Positions 15,538 to 24,987 of a stretch of DNA of 64,000 bases are shown here, piece after piece. The stretch lies in contig NC_014666.1 in assembly GCF_000166135.1 (NCBI RefSeq), forward strand, positions 4,464,001-4,528,000. The letters run 5' to 3'. The translations under genes were made by a program, and so were the position numbers. Origin of the DNA: Pseudofrankia inefficax. Lineage in GTDB: Bacteria > Actinomycetota > Actinomycetes > Frankiales > Frankiaceae. Within the stretch, counting starts at the first letter, position 1; the number at the start of each line of letters is the position of its first letter. The notes beneath the pieces are model-generated. The model was not told where the DNA came from. It saw only the letters and a program-made list of their open reading frames with translations, and ran no database searches.

Positions 15538-17154
15538 TCAGGGGGTGGGGTTGTCGTGCAGGACCGTGCCGGCCAGGACGGTGCGGACGCAGCGGGGGTC
15601 CGGGCCGGTGAGGTCGGGCAGGGCGGGGTGCGCCGGCGGGCCGGTGAGGCCGGTGGGCAGGCGCCAGACGGCGAAGGTCGCGGGCTGGCCGGCGGTCAGG
15701 GAGCCGTCGGTGCTGGCGCGGGCCGCGTGCCAGCCGCCGCGGGTGGCGGCGTCGAACGCGGCCGCGAGGTCGAGGCGGGCGGTGTGGGTGTGGTGGCCGG
15801 TGGCGGCGCGGATCGCGCCCCAGGGGTCGAGCGGGGTGACGGGGGCGTCGGAGGACAGTGCGACGCCGACCCCGGCGGCGACGAGGCCGGCGAGTGGGTT
15901 CATGGCGGCGGCCCGCGCGGTGCCGAGCCGTTCGGCGTACATGCCGTGCGGGCCGCCCCAGAAGGCGTCGAACGCGGGCTGGACGGCGGCGACGGCTCCG
16001 AAGCGGGCGAGTGCGGTGATCTGGTCGGGGTGGACGAGCTCGCAGTGCTCGATCCGGGGCCGGGCGGCGATGACCTGGGCGGGCCCGGCCGTGGTGGCGG
16101 CGGCGGCCAGGCCGGCGAGGACGGTGTCGACGGCGGCGTCGCCGATCGCGTGGAAGCCGGGCTGGCGGCCGGTGGCGACCGCGGTCAGTACGACGTCGCG
16201 GACGGCCGTGGCGTCGAGCATGGGCGGGGGACGGTGGCCGGGCCGGTCGGCGTAGGCGGCGCGTAGGGCTGCGGTGTGGGAGCCGAGGGAGCCGTCGACG
16301 AACAGGTCCCCGCCGACGCCGACGGCGAGCCGCCCGTCCGGGTCGAGGTCGGCGAGGTCGGCCGGGTCGCCGGCCCAGTAGCCGGCGATCACGGGGCCGG
16401 GTTCGGCGGCGGCGTGGGCGAGCAGCGCGGCGAGGTCGTCGGCGGAGGACACCTCGGGGCCGGCCATCTCGTGCAGCGCGACGAGCCCGAGGCCGGCGGC
16501 GGTGGACCGCAGCCGCCGCCACGCGTCCTCTCGCTGGCCCGGGGTGATCGTGTCGTAGGCGTGGACGCGGGCGGCGTGGTGGGCGTCGTCGCGGACGAGG
16601 CCGTCGCCGAGCCAGCCGGGCTGGCCCGCGGCGCCGGCCGCCGCGGCGAGCGGGCCTGAGATGACGGCGGTGTGGCCGTCGACGCGGGCGAGGTAGACCA
16701 GCCGGCCGGGGGCGGCGCGGTCGAGTTCGGACGTTGTCGGCGGGCGGCGCTGGGGCCAGCGGGTCTCGTCCCAGCCGGTGCCGAGCAGGGTGGTGGCGGC
16801 GTTCGCCCTGGCGGCGGCGCTGACCGCGTCGAGCGCGGCGCCGAGGGTGGGGGCGGCGGCGAGGTCGAGGCCGCCGAGCGCGAGGCCGGTCGCGGTCGCG
16901 TGCAGGTGGGCGTCGACGAACGCCGGGGCGACCCAGGCGCCGGCCAGTTCGACGACCTCGTCCGCGTCGCCCGGGGCGACGCCTGCGTCGGTGCCGAGCC
17001 AGGTGACGCGCCGGCCGACGGTGAGCAGCGCGGTGGCGCCGGGGACGGTGGGGCTGTGGACGTGGCCGCCGCGGTAAAGCACGGCCCGTTCCCGGTCCGG
17101 GTGGATCGGCGTCGGGTGGATCGGCCGTGGTGGGCGGTGTGGTGGGCGGCTCAC
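15538..17154 (-). CDS. Amidohydrolase family 3 (YtcJ-like) metal-dependent hydrolase
   Basis: About 538 residues. Metal ligands are visible as VDAHLHAT near residue 75, then GFHAIGD, IEHCELV and the ALSSDAPVTPLDPW Asp near the C-terminus, the order seen in YtcJ-type amidohydrolases. The actual substrate is unknown. The start is uncertain: GTG 17154 is used, with an in-frame GTG at 17196 and no convincing ribosome site for either. The next gene in the same direction, ppm1, begins 216 bp downstream. Confidence 0.85.
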   Translation of the reverse strand: MSRPPHRPPRPIHPTPIHPDRERAVLYRGGHVHSPTVPGATALLTVGRRVTWLGTDAGVAPGDADEVVELAGAWVAPAFVDAHLHATATGLALGGLDLAAAPTLGAALDAVSAAARANAATTLLGTGWDETRWPQRRPPTTSELDRAAPGRLVYLARVDGHTAVISGPLAAAAGAAGQPGWLGDGLVRDDAHHAARVHAYDTITPGQREDAWRRLRSTAAGLGLVALHEMAGPEVSSADDLAALLAHAAAEPGPVIAGYWAGDPADLADLDPDGRLAVGVGGDLFVDGSLGSHTAALRAAYADRPGHRPPPMLDATAVRDVVLTAVATGRQPGFHAIGDAAVDTVLAGLAAAATTAGPAQVIAARPRIEHCELVHPDQITALARFGAVAAVQPAFDAFWGGPHGMYAERLGTARAAAMNPLAGLVAAGVGVALSSDAPVTPLDPWGAIRAATGHHTHTARLDLAAAFDAATRGGWHAARASTDGSLTAGQPATFAVWRLPTGLTGPPAHPALPDLTGPDPRCVRTVLAGTVLHDNPTP

Positions 17155-17324
17155 GGCTGCGAGTCTGCCGAACGGCCGGCCGGGATCCCCGCCCACCCGC
17201 GCTGGTCGGCGCCTCCCGGCCGGTCCGCCCGAGGCGGATCGGCCGGCGTCTCATCGTGCGCCGGAACCTGGGCGTCTGGACTGAGCACGGGTGCGGTGGT
17301 TCCGGCGAGGGTGCGGAGGCGAGG

Positions 17325-17957
17325 GTGCGGGCGGATGACGAACGGGCGTTCGAGGAGTTCATGGCCCGGACGGCGCGGCGGCAGCTGCTGCGCGCGGTCC
17401 TGCTGACCGGCGGCGACTGGGCGTCCGCCGAGGATCTCGTCCAGGGCGCGTTCGAACGTATCTACCTGCACTGGCGCAAGATCGAGGAGGGCCGCCAGGA
17501 GGCGTACCTGCGCCGGACGCTGGTCAACGGGGCGACGAGCCGCTGGCGACGGCTGCGGGTGCGGGTCGACGAGGTGCCGTTGCTCGTCGACGGCGAGTGG
17601 ACCGTCGACGAGCCCGAGGCGGCCGTCGACGCCGCCGACCGGCTGGCCCAGCGCGACGGCCTGCTGCGGGCGTTACGGGCGCTGCCGCCGCGCCAGCGCG
17701 CCGTCATCGTCCTGCGTTACGTCGAGGACCTCTCCGAGGCCGACGTCGCCGCGGCGATGGGCTGCTCGGTCGGCTCGGTGCGCAGCCAGGCCTCCCGTGG
17801 CCTGGCGAGGCTGCGTGACAGCGAGCATCTGCGCGATCTCGACCCCTACAACCGTGGCGCCGACCCCGCGGCGGGTCTCGACGCCGGGGCGCTGGACGTC
17901 CTGACCAACGAACCGCGGTCGCGGGCCGCGGCGGCGGCGTGGGAGGAGACGCGATGA
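17325..17957 (+). CDS. SigE-family RNA polymerase sigma factor
   Basis: 210 residues. Region 2 (about 5-75; FEEFMARTARRQLLRAVLLTGG, AEDLVQGAFERIYLHWRKI) is followed by a short linker and region 4 (about 125-180; LPPRQRAVIVLRYVEDLSEADVAAAMGCSVGSVRSQ read in parts). This is the small SigE-like group of actinobacterial sigma-70 proteins. GTG 17325 follows GGAGGCGAGG. The stop overlaps the next start by ATGA, so the downstream membrane protein is co-translated and probably acts with it. Confidence 0.9.
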   Translation: MRADDERAFEEFMARTARRQLLRAVLLTGGDWASAEDLVQGAFERIYLHWRKIEEGRQEAYLRRTLVNGATSRWRRLRVRVDEVPLLVDGEWTVDEPEAAVDAADRLAQRDGLLRALRALPPRQRAVIVLRYVEDLSEADVAAAMGCSVGSVRSQASRGLARLRDSEHLRDLDPYNRGADPAAGLDAGALDVLTNEPRSRAAAAAWEETR

Positions 17958-19213
17958 GCCTCACCGACAGCGATCTGCGGACCTGGCTGCGTGCCCTGCC
18001 CGACGAGCTGCCGCAGCGGGACTTCGGACCAGGCCCGGACGCGGTGCGGTCCGGGGCCCGGCGCCGGCGGGCGCGGGCTCGGGCCGCGGGTGTCGTCGCG
18101 CTGGTCGTGCTGGTCGCCGCCGGGGTCGGCGTCCCGGTCGGCCTGCACGCGGCGGGAGGTGACGGGAACAGCCGGGTCGTGTCCGCGCGGCCGGCGGTGT
18201 CGACGGCCGGGGGTTTCACCCTGACCTGGCTGCCCGACGGGCTGACGCACTCCGGTGACGCCGCCGCCTCCCGCGCGGGCACGTCGGGCTTCGACTGGGG
18301 TCTCGTCGACGGGGCGGGCAGGCCGCTGCCGCCGGGGCAGGCCGCGAGGACACCGTTGCGGCTGCTGAGCCTGCTCGCCGCGAGAACGGACCCGACGAAG
18401 TTCGGCGCCCTGTTCACGGCCACGGGCGGCCATGCCAATCCGTCAACGGTGACGGTGACGGTGACCTGGCAGCCGACGTACGCGATGAACATCGACGCGC
18501 TGCGCGCCAACGTCACGCCGCAATCGTTGAGCGGCTACGGGCCGGTCGGCGTCACCGCGGACACCGTCGGTGGGCGCCCGGCTCTCGTCCTGCGCCACGA
18601 CACCGCGACCGACCAGGGCGACGGCCTGACGGCGCCGGCGGTTCCGGCCGCGGCGCGCTACCAGCTGGCGTTGCTGTGGGTCGACGCGACGGGCGTGGTC
18701 CTCACCGTGGACCTGGCCGGGCCGAGCCCGCCCGACGTGGCGGTGGCGCACCGGATCGCCGGCGGCATCGTCCTGGGCACGATGCCGCCGTTGGTGGGCT
18801 ACACCCCGCCGGGCGTGGCGCCGGCCCCGGTCGACGCGGTGACGGCGGCCGCGGTCACCGCCGCGATCGACACGGCCTACACCGGCGGGGTGCCGGATGA
18901 CCGGTGGGCGGCCGCGGTGCAGGACGGCCCGCGGCTGGTCGCGGTCCGCGCGAAGACCAGGCAGCTGTTCCCGGGGCTGATGGCCACGTTGCAGCCGGCC
19001 GTCGACACCCTCAGCCGGGTCGACGCGAACACGGTCCGGGCGTCGGTGGCGCTGGCGTTCAGCGATCCGAACGTCTCGATCGCGGCCGCCCCGGCCGGGC
19101 TGCGCTTCGCCGTGACGGTCGTCCACACGGCGGCCGGTTGGCAGGTCACCCGGGCCAGCTACTGCGCCAACGTCGACCAGCTCGGGGTCTCGGCGCTGTC
19201 GCTGGCCTGCTGA
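17954..19213 (+). CDS. Membrane protein paired with SigE-type sigma factor
   Basis: 419 residues. A cytoplasmic N-terminus of about 50 residues (WLRALPDELPQRDFGPGPDA) precedes a basic stretch and one membrane helix (VVALVVLVAAGVGVPVGLHA), leaving about 340 residues outside. The short cytoplasmic part could bind the sigma factor like an anti-sigma, but no ZAS zinc motif is present. The outer part is related to the next gene: both have a WLPDG/WWPDG start, a GGRPA/AGHPA middle and an AGW-V-R-S-C ending. Coupled to the sigma gene by a 4-bp overlap. Confidence 0.75.
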   Translation: MSLTDSDLRTWLRALPDELPQRDFGPGPDAVRSGARRRRARARAAGVVALVVLVAAGVGVPVGLHAAGGDGNSRVVSARPAVSTAGGFTLTWLPDGLTHSGDAAASRAGTSGFDWGLVDGAGRPLPPGQAARTPLRLLSLLAARTDPTKFGALFTATGGHANPSTVTVTVTWQPTYAMNIDALRANVTPQSLSGYGPVGVTADTVGGRPALVLRHDTATDQGDGLTAPAVPAAARYQLALLWVDATGVVLTVDLAGPSPPDVAVAHRIAGGIVLGTMPPLVGYTPPGVAPAPVDAVTAAAVTAAIDTAYTGGVPDDRWAAAVQDGPRLVAVRAKTRQLFPGLMATLQPAVDTLSRVDANTVRASVALAFSDPNVSIAAAPAGLRFAVTVVHTAAGWQVTRASYCANVDQLGVSALSLAC

Positions 19214-19297
19214 CGCCCAGGCGGCCGGGGGACAGCGAGCCGGGCGGCGTACGGCTACGTCGCGGGACCGGGATGTCACGACAGAAGGGGACAACGA

Positions 19298-20362
19298 ATG
19301 TCAGACAGGGACGCGCCTGCCTCTCACGCCGGCCTGTCCGCCGGTCGCCGCCGGCGGCGGGTCGGCGTGAGGGCTGTGGTCGCGCTTGGGTGTGTGGCGC
19401 TGGCCGGCTGCGGCACGGGTACGGGCCAGGTGGTCGCCGCCGGGACCAGCCAGCCGGCGGCGACGGCGGCGGCACCGGCGGGCCCGCCGAAGGTGATCTA
19501 CGGGGCGACGGTCGGCTGGTGGCCCGACGGCTACGTCGTGGTCGACGACCAGTTCCAGAACGTCCGCATACCCGTCGGGCTGGCCACGATGAAACCCGGG
19601 GCGACGGGCGCGCCGCCGATGGTGTGGTCGGGCTACACCGAGCAGTGGGTCGGGGTAGCCGGCTCGGCGGATCTCGCGGCGGTCCGCGCCGCGGACAAGC
19701 CCTATCTCGACGGGCCGCGGTACATGGTCGACGTCAGCCGCGGCCAGGTACGCACGATCGCGGAGATCAGGGCCGACGCGGCGAGGATGAAGATCGACGA
19801 GACCTTCCAGGACGTCACCGTCGCCGGCCATCCCGCGACGCTGGAGCACATAACCGGGGGGCAGAACCCGGCCAAGTGGGCCCTGATCTGGACGAGTGGC
19901 GCGGACACCTCGGTGGTGGTGAACGGGCCGGACGAGGCGGTCGTACGGCGGATCGCCGAGAACATCACGGTCGGCGCGCCGCCGGCCGGCCCGGCCGGCC
20001 CGGCCGCCGCGACCGCGCAGGTCCGGGCCGCCGCGCACACCGCGTTCCAGGGGACGACGGGTCTGGGCATGCTCGACGCCGTCGACGACCCCGAAGGGCT
20101 CGCCCGCCGGGCGGTGACGAAGTACCTGTCCGAGGACCCGAAGACCGGGGCCACCGTGCGGCTGGACAGCGTCGGCGACATCGTCTTCCTCGGCCCGACC
20201 GAGGCCGGCACCGAGGCGACGGTCCTCATCCCGGAGAAACCCGTGGGCGAGCTGCGCAGCGCCGTCCGCCTCACCCGGACAGCGGGCGGCTGGAAGGTCA
20301 GCAGGGAGAGCTTCTGCCTGGCCATGTCCACCGTGTTCCCCGGCTGCCCGACCATTCCCTGA
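19298..20362 (+). CDS. Secreted lipoprotein, paralogue of the preceding outer domain
   Basis: 354 residues. Twin-arginine-rich N-region, hydrophobic core and lipobox LAGC give a lipoprotein signal; processing would leave Cys at about residue 45. The mature part has the same block order as the upstream protein: GWWPDGYVVV, VAGHPATLEH, ALIWTSGADTSVVV, and the C-terminal TAGGWKVSRESFC. It is probably the third member of the sigma-factor operon (85-bp gap). Function unknown; cell-envelope location is inferred from the lipobox. Confidence 0.75.
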   Translation: MSDRDAPASHAGLSAGRRRRRVGVRAVVALGCVALAGCGTGTGQVVAAGTSQPAATAAAPAGPPKVIYGATVGWWPDGYVVVDDQFQNVRIPVGLATMKPGATGAPPMVWSGYTEQWVGVAGSADLAAVRAADKPYLDGPRYMVDVSRGQVRTIAEIRADAARMKIDETFQDVTVAGHPATLEHITGGQNPAKWALIWTSGADTSVVVNGPDEAVVRRIAENITVGAPPAGPAGPAAATAQVRAAAHTAFQGTTGLGMLDAVDDPEGLARRAVTKYLSEDPKTGATVRLDSVGDIVFLGPTEAGTEATVLIPEKPVGELRSAVRLTRTAGGWKVSRESFCLAMSTVFPGCPTIP

Positions 20363-20368
20363 CGGGCG

Positions 20369-20812
20369 TCACAGGGCCGGGGGGCGGCCCTCGTAGGGGG
20401 TGGACAGGACGACGAGGGTGCGGGTGGAGACGTTCGCGGCGGCGCGGACCTGCTGCAGCAGCGTCTCCAGGTCGGCGGGTTCGGCGACGCGGGCCTTCAG
20501 CAGGTAGGACTCCTCGCCGGCGACCGAGTGGCAGGCCTCGATCGCGTCGAGGTGCGCGAGCCGGTCGGGCGCGTCGTCGGGCTGCGACGGGTCGATCGGT
20601 TTGATCGAGATGAAGGCGGTCAGGGGCAGTCCGACCTTCGACGGGTCGACCTGGGCGCTGTAGGAGGTGATCACGCCGCGTTGCTCGAGCCGGCGGACCC
20701 TCTGATGGACCGCGGAGACGGACAGGCCGGTGGCGCGGGCCAGGTCGGTGAAACTCATCCGCCCGTCCGCGCACAGCAGCCGGACAATCTGCCGGTCGAG
20801 ATCTTCGAGCAC
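20369..20812 (-). CDS. Lrp/AsnC-family transcriptional regulator
   Basis: 147 residues. N-terminal AsnC HTH (LDRQIVRLLCADGRMSFTDLARATGLSVSAVHQRVRRLEQRGVI in pieces) and C-terminal RAM domain (GLPLTAFISIKP, CHSVAGEESYLLKA, DLETLLQQVRAA, STRTLVVLSTPYE). It senses amino acids through the RAM fold and controls their metabolism. A CATAAT hexamer 9 bases before GTG 20812 suggests a leaderless transcript. It converges with the lipoprotein gene with only 6 bp between stops. Confidence 0.92.
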   Translation of the reverse strand: MLEDLDRQIVRLLCADGRMSFTDLARATGLSVSAVHQRVRRLEQRGVITSYSAQVDPSKVGLPLTAFISIKPIDPSQPDDAPDRLAHLDAIEACHSVAGEESYLLKARVAEPADLETLLQQVRAAANVSTRTLVVLSTPYEGRPPAL

Positions 20813-20831
20813 AGCCCGGAGATTATGGCCT

Positions 20832-20857
20832 GATCACCGACCGGTTCCGGAGTGATC
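20832..20857. promoter_or_regulatory. Dyad upstream of the Lrp gene
   Basis: GATCAC (20832-20837) and GTGATC (20852-20857) form an inverted repeat with an internal ACCGGT, just upstream of the minus-strand CATAAT hexamer. It fits the place expected for Lrp-type autoregulation (inference). Confidence 0.45.
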
Positions 20858-21097
20858 GGCGTAGTTGTGCGCGGGACTGGTCACTGATCGCGTCGGTATG
20901 CCGGACCGGCGCGGGAAGGACCACAGCCGAGTGGCACGAAGGGGCCCTGTTGCCTGGCTGTGGGCCTGGGAGTGGGTAACGGTGGCCGTTTCCTGCCGGT
21001 CCGGGGGCGTGTCGGCCGCCTGTTGCCAGTCCGGGCGGCGGTGCGGCGGGCCGGGCCGGCGGCCGGGACTGTCGGTGGGCCGTGCCAGGGTGGGCGG

Positions 21098-22252
21098 GTG
21101 AGCGCAGGAACGAGTGAGACCGCGTCCGAAGGGCCGGCGCGGCCGGTCCGCGAGCAGCCCGGGGCGGCCGGGCCGGGCGGCGGGCTGCTGCTGGTCGACA
21201 CGCCGTCGCTGTACTTCCGGGCGTTCTACGGGGTGCCGCAGTCGGTGACGGCGCCGGACGGGATGCCGGTGAACGCGGTGCGCGGGCTGCTGGACGTCCT
21301 CGCCCGCCAGATCGCCGACCTGCGCCCGGCGCACCTGGTGTGCTGCTTCGACGGGGACTGGCGCCCGGCGTTCCGCGTCGAGCTGGTGGAGTCGTACAAG
21401 GCCCACCGGGTCGCCGACGTGCTCGACCCGGCGGCCGTGCCACCGTCGGTCCCGGTCTCGGCGGCGGCCACGCCCGGGCCGGCCGGCACCACCGAGGGCG
21501 TCGCGGCGGGCGCGGTGGCCGTCGAGGAGGTCCCCGACGAGCTGACCCCGCAGCTGCCGGTGATCGACGCGGTGCTGGACGCGTTCGGGATCTGCCGGGT
21601 CGAGGCGGCCGGGTTCGAGGCCGACGACGTGATCGGCACGCTGGCGACCCGGTTCCCGCACGGCGACGCCGCCGGCTGGGCGGCCCAGGACCGCGGCGAG
21701 GCACCCGCCGGCGGCGGCCCGTTCGCCGGGCCGGTGGAGATCCTCACCGGCGACCGGGACCTCTTCCAGCTGGTCCGCGACGACGTGCCGGTCCGGGTGC
21801 GGTACTCGGTGGAGAAGTTCGCGGCGATCGACGAGGCCGCGGTCAGCGCCCGCTACGGCGTGCCCGGCCGGGCCTACGGGGACTTCGCGACGCTGCGCGG
21901 CGACCCGTCCGACGGGCTGCCCGGCGTGGCGGGCATCGGGGCGAAGACGGCGGCCGCGCTGCTGACCCGGTTCGGGTCGCTGGCCGGCGCGCTCGCGGCG
22001 CTCGACGCGGGGCAGACCGACGGTTTCCCCGCCGGGGCGCGCCGCCGGCTGGAGGCGGCCCGCGACTACCTGGACCGGGCGGAGGTCGTCGTGCGGGTCG
22101 TCCCCGACGTGCCGCTGCCGGCGCTGGCCACCCGGCTGCCGGCCACTCCGGCGCACCCGGACGAGGTGCTCGCGCTCGCGGAGCGGTTCGGCCTGGCCGG
22201 TGCCGCGACCCGGCTGACCCGCGCCCTGACGGCGGCGGCCCGCCCGGCGTGA
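21098..22252 (+). CDS. 5'-3' exonuclease (PolA N-terminal / FEN-like domain)
   Basis: 384 residues from GTG 21098. LLLVDTPSLYFRAFYG and the HLVCCFDGDW metal site, then FEADDVIGTLA, EILTGDRDLFQL (metal Asp) and the helix-hairpin-helix DGLPGVAGIGAKTAAAL. It lacks the polymerase domain, so it is a stand-alone flap/5' exonuclease, a common extra copy in actinobacteria. Two inserts rich in Ala/Pro/Gly (about residues 125-155 and 195-212) enlarge the domain. Role in RNA-primer or flap removal is inferred from the family. Confidence 0.9.
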   Translation: MSAGTSETASEGPARPVREQPGAAGPGGGLLLVDTPSLYFRAFYGVPQSVTAPDGMPVNAVRGLLDVLARQIADLRPAHLVCCFDGDWRPAFRVELVESYKAHRVADVLDPAAVPPSVPVSAAATPGPAGTTEGVAAGAVAVEEVPDELTPQLPVIDAVLDAFGICRVEAAGFEADDVIGTLATRFPHGDAAGWAAQDRGEAPAGGGPFAGPVEILTGDRDLFQLVRDDVPVRVRYSVEKFAAIDEAAVSARYGVPGRAYGDFATLRGDPSDGLPGVAGIGAKTAAALLTRFGSLAGALAALDAGQTDGFPAGARRRLEAARDYLDRAEVVVRVVPDVPLPALATRLPATPAHPDEVLALAERFGLAGAATRLTRALTAAARPA

Positions 22253-22574
22253 CCCGCCGGGGCGCCAGGGCCGTCCCCGGGACCGGGGCCGGGCGGCGGG
22301 GTGCCGGCGTCGCCGCGGCCGGGAGATCTGGCCCACATCGGGGCAAAGCCGGCCGGGCGGGCGCCGACGCCGTCGCCGGGCGAGGCGGGCCTCCCGGACG
22401 GCCGGGCGGCGACGGTACAGACTGCGGGTGCTGGGCTCGTCGGCGGCCGGTACCCGGGCGGTCGCCAGCGGCCGGCCGGTTCGCCCCGGCCGGGCGCTGG
22501 CCGCGCCAGATGGCCGAGCCGGTAGTTTGACCAGTCATACTCCGGCCTGGGCAGCGCGTACGCGTGAACGTTTC
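22253..22574. other. Gap upstream of the lipid operon
   Basis: No gene is supported. A TTGACC hexamer occurs at 22527-22532, but no convincing -10 box lies 16-19 bp downstream. The hairpin at 22575-22603 follows. Confidence 0.4.
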
Positions 22575-22603
22575 GGCCAGGACACCGCTGTAGGTGTCCG
22601 GCC
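22575..22603 (+). promoter_or_regulatory. Leader hairpin before the acyl-CoA reductase gene
   Basis: GGCC-A-GGACACC pairs with GGTGTCCGGCC around a GCTGTA loop: an 11-bp stem with one bulged A, 57 bp upstream of the GTG start. It could be the upstream terminator or an attenuator of the operon. Confidence 0.45.
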
Positions 22604-22659
22604 GTCGCCTACCGTTGCCCAGCGGATGTCAGTGGTGTAGTGGTCGCGGAGGTGGACGG

Positions 22660-24987
22660 GTGGGGCTGCGGGAGCGGCTCGCGGGCAGGCGTGTGTTCCT
22701 GACCGGGGTGACGGGGTTCGTCGGGGAGGCGCTGCTGGAGCGCCTGCTGTCGGACTTCCCGGACACCCGGGTCGTCGCGCTGGTGCGTCCCCGCGGCGGG
22801 CAGGACGGAGCGGCGCGGTTGCGCCGCCAGCTGCGCAAGCCCGCGTTCGCGGCGCTGCGGGCGTCGCTCGGCGACGGCGCGGTGGACCAGCTCGCGGCGC
22901 GGGTGGAGGTGCTGGCCGGGGACCTGGCGTCGATGCCGGACCTGCCGTCCGACATCGACCTGGTGATCCACTGCGCGGGTGAGGTGTCGTTCGACCCGCC
23001 GATCGACGAGGGGTTCGCGACGAACCTCGGCGGTCTGCAGGAACTGCTGCGCGCGCTCCGCGCCGGTGGCGCGTCGCCGCACCTCGTGCACGTCTCCACG
23101 GCCTACGTGGCGGGCCTGCGGTCGGGCCACATCGCCGAGGGCCGTCTGGCGCACGACGTCGACTGGGCGGCCGAGCAGGCGTCCGCGGCGCGGGCCCGCC
23201 AGACCGCCGAGGACGCCTCGCGCGCCCCGGAGCAGTCGGCGGCGTTCCTCGCCGACGCGCAGGCCAAGCACCTGCGGGCCGGCGCGCAGACGGTGTCGCG
23301 GGACGCCGAGGACCGCCGCCGCGAATGGGTCCGCGAGCGGCTGGTGCGCGCCGGGGCCGAGCGGGCGCAGGTGCTGGGCTGGACCGACAGCTACACGTTC
23401 ACCAAGGCCCTCGGCGAGCGGTACCTGGAGGACGAGCACGGCGACCTGCCGCTGACGATCGTCCGCCCGTCGATCATCGAGTCGGCGCTCAACCGGCCGT
23501 TCCCGGGCTGGATCGAGGGCTTCAAGATGGCGGAGCCGCTGATCCTGGCCTACGGCCGGGGGGAGTTCCCCGACTTCCCCGCGTCGCCCGACGCGGTCGT
23601 CGACATCATCCCGGTGGACCTGGTCGTCAACGCGATCCTCGCGGCCGCGGCGGCGACCCCGCCCGTCGAGACACCCGCCTACTACACGGTCTGCTCCGGG
23701 TTCCGTAACCCGCTGCTGTTCCGGGAGCTGTTCGAGCACGTCCGCGCCTACTTCCGGGCGTTCCCGCTGCCGAAGCGGGGCCGCGGCGACATCGCGGTGC
23801 CGGACTGGCCGTTCGCCGGCGCGCGGGCCGCCGAGGCGAAGCTGCGCAACGGCGAGCGGGCGGCGGCGGTCGCCGGCCGGCTGCTGGAGCACGCGCCTCG
23901 GTCGGAGAAGGTCCGCCGGTGGGCGACCGAGTTCGACCGGTTCGAGTCCCGCGTCGGGTTCCTGCGCCGCTACTCGGACATCTACCGGGCGTACACGAAG
24001 GCCGAGCTGGTCTACGTCGACGACGCGACGAAGGCGCTGCACGACGCCCTGTCGGACGCGGACAAGGAGCTGTTCGGCTTCGACCCGGCCTGCTACGACT
24101 GGACGCACTACCTCGAAGAGGTCCACTTCCCCGCGGTCACGTCGATCCTGCGCAAGCCGCGGGACCCGGCGCCGGCCCGGCGCGCCGGGGTGAACCTGGC
24201 CGCGAACCCGGCGGCGCTGGCCGTGTTCGACCTGGACGGCACGCTGGTGACCTCGACGGTCATCGAGTCCTATCTGTGGCTGCGCCTCGCCGACGAGGCG
24301 CCGGGCGGGCGGGCGCGGGAGCTGGCGGGCCTGGCCGCGAAGCTGCCGAGCTACCTGCGGGCCGAGCGCACCGACCGGGGGCATCTGATCCGCTCGGTGT
24401 ACGGCCGTTACGCGGGCGCGGACCCCGAGGAGCTGGCGCGGATCATCGACGAGGTGGCGGGGGACATCCTGCTGCGGCGGGTCAAGCCGGCAGCGATCCG
24501 CCGGGTCCGCGCGCACCGCGACGCGGGGCACCGCACGGTGCTGCTGACCGGGTCGGTGGACTTCCTGGTCCGCCCGCTGGCGCCGCTGTTCGACGAGGTC
24601 GTCGCGTCGCGGCTGACCGTCGGCGCGGACGGCCGGTTCACCGGGAAGCTCGCCGCGTCGCCGCTGGTCGGCGACGCGAGGGCCGCGTTCCTGGACCACT
24701 TCGCCGGCCGCGTCGGCGCGGACCTGTCCGCGTCGTGGGCGTACGGCGACTCGCAGTCGGACATCCCGATGCTGCGCGCGGTCGGCAACCCGGTGGCGGT
24801 CAACCCGGACCTGGCGCTGTTCCGCACCGCGAAGGCGAACGGCTGGGCTGTCGAGGAGTGGCCGTCAACGCCGGGGGAGCCACGCGCGGTCGCGCCGTCG
24901 CTGCGGGAACGGGGCCTGTTCCACGCGGCCCGTACCGCGGCCGCCCAGACCCGGGCGGCCGTCACAGGTGTGGGAGGTGCGCGGTGA
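22660..24987 (+). CDS. Fatty acyl-CoA reductase-HAD phosphatase fusion protein
   Basis: 775 residues. Residues about 8-500: an extended SDR of the fatty-acyl-CoA-reductase type, with NAD(P) loop TGVTGFVG, HVSTAYVAG, catalytic YTFTK (Tyr about 245) and IVRPSIIESA, followed by a FAR-C (male-sterility) like region. Residues about 515-745: HAD-IB (SerB-like) hydrolase with FDLDGTL, LLTGSVDF and YGDSQSDIPML. Start GTG 22660 follows GGAGGTGG. It opens a four-gene operon with a dehydrogenase, a LarA-like protein and an acyltransferase. Reduction of an acyl-CoA to aldehyde or alcohol and a phosphatase step are inferred; the product is unknown. Confidence 0.85.
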   Translation: MGLRERLAGRRVFLTGVTGFVGEALLERLLSDFPDTRVVALVRPRGGQDGAARLRRQLRKPAFAALRASLGDGAVDQLAARVEVLAGDLASMPDLPSDIDLVIHCAGEVSFDPPIDEGFATNLGGLQELLRALRAGGASPHLVHVSTAYVAGLRSGHIAEGRLAHDVDWAAEQASAARARQTAEDASRAPEQSAAFLADAQAKHLRAGAQTVSRDAEDRRREWVRERLVRAGAERAQVLGWTDSYTFTKALGERYLEDEHGDLPLTIVRPSIIESALNRPFPGWIEGFKMAEPLILAYGRGEFPDFPASPDAVVDIIPVDLVVNAILAAAAATPPVETPAYYTVCSGFRNPLLFRELFEHVRAYFRAFPLPKRGRGDIAVPDWPFAGARAAEAKLRNGERAAAVAGRLLEHAPRSEKVRRWATEFDRFESRVGFLRRYSDIYRAYTKAELVYVDDATKALHDALSDADKELFGFDPACYDWTHYLEEVHFPAVTSILRKPRDPAPARRAGVNLAANPAALAVFDLDGTLVTSTVIESYLWLRLADEAPGGRARELAGLAAKLPSYLRAERTDRGHLIRSVYGRYAGADPEELARIIDEVAGDILLRRVKPAAIRRVRAHRDAGHRTVLLTGSVDFLVRPLAPLFDEVVASRLTVGADGRFTGKLAASPLVGDARAAFLDHFAGRVGADLSASWAYGDSQSDIPMLRAVGNPVAVNPDLALFRTAKANGWAVEEWPSTPGEPRAVAPSLRERGLFHAARTAAAQTRAAVTGVGGAR

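Noticed and set aside
22527-22532. TTGACC as -35 box of the lipid operon
   Set aside because: No acceptable -10 hexamer lies at the proper distance.
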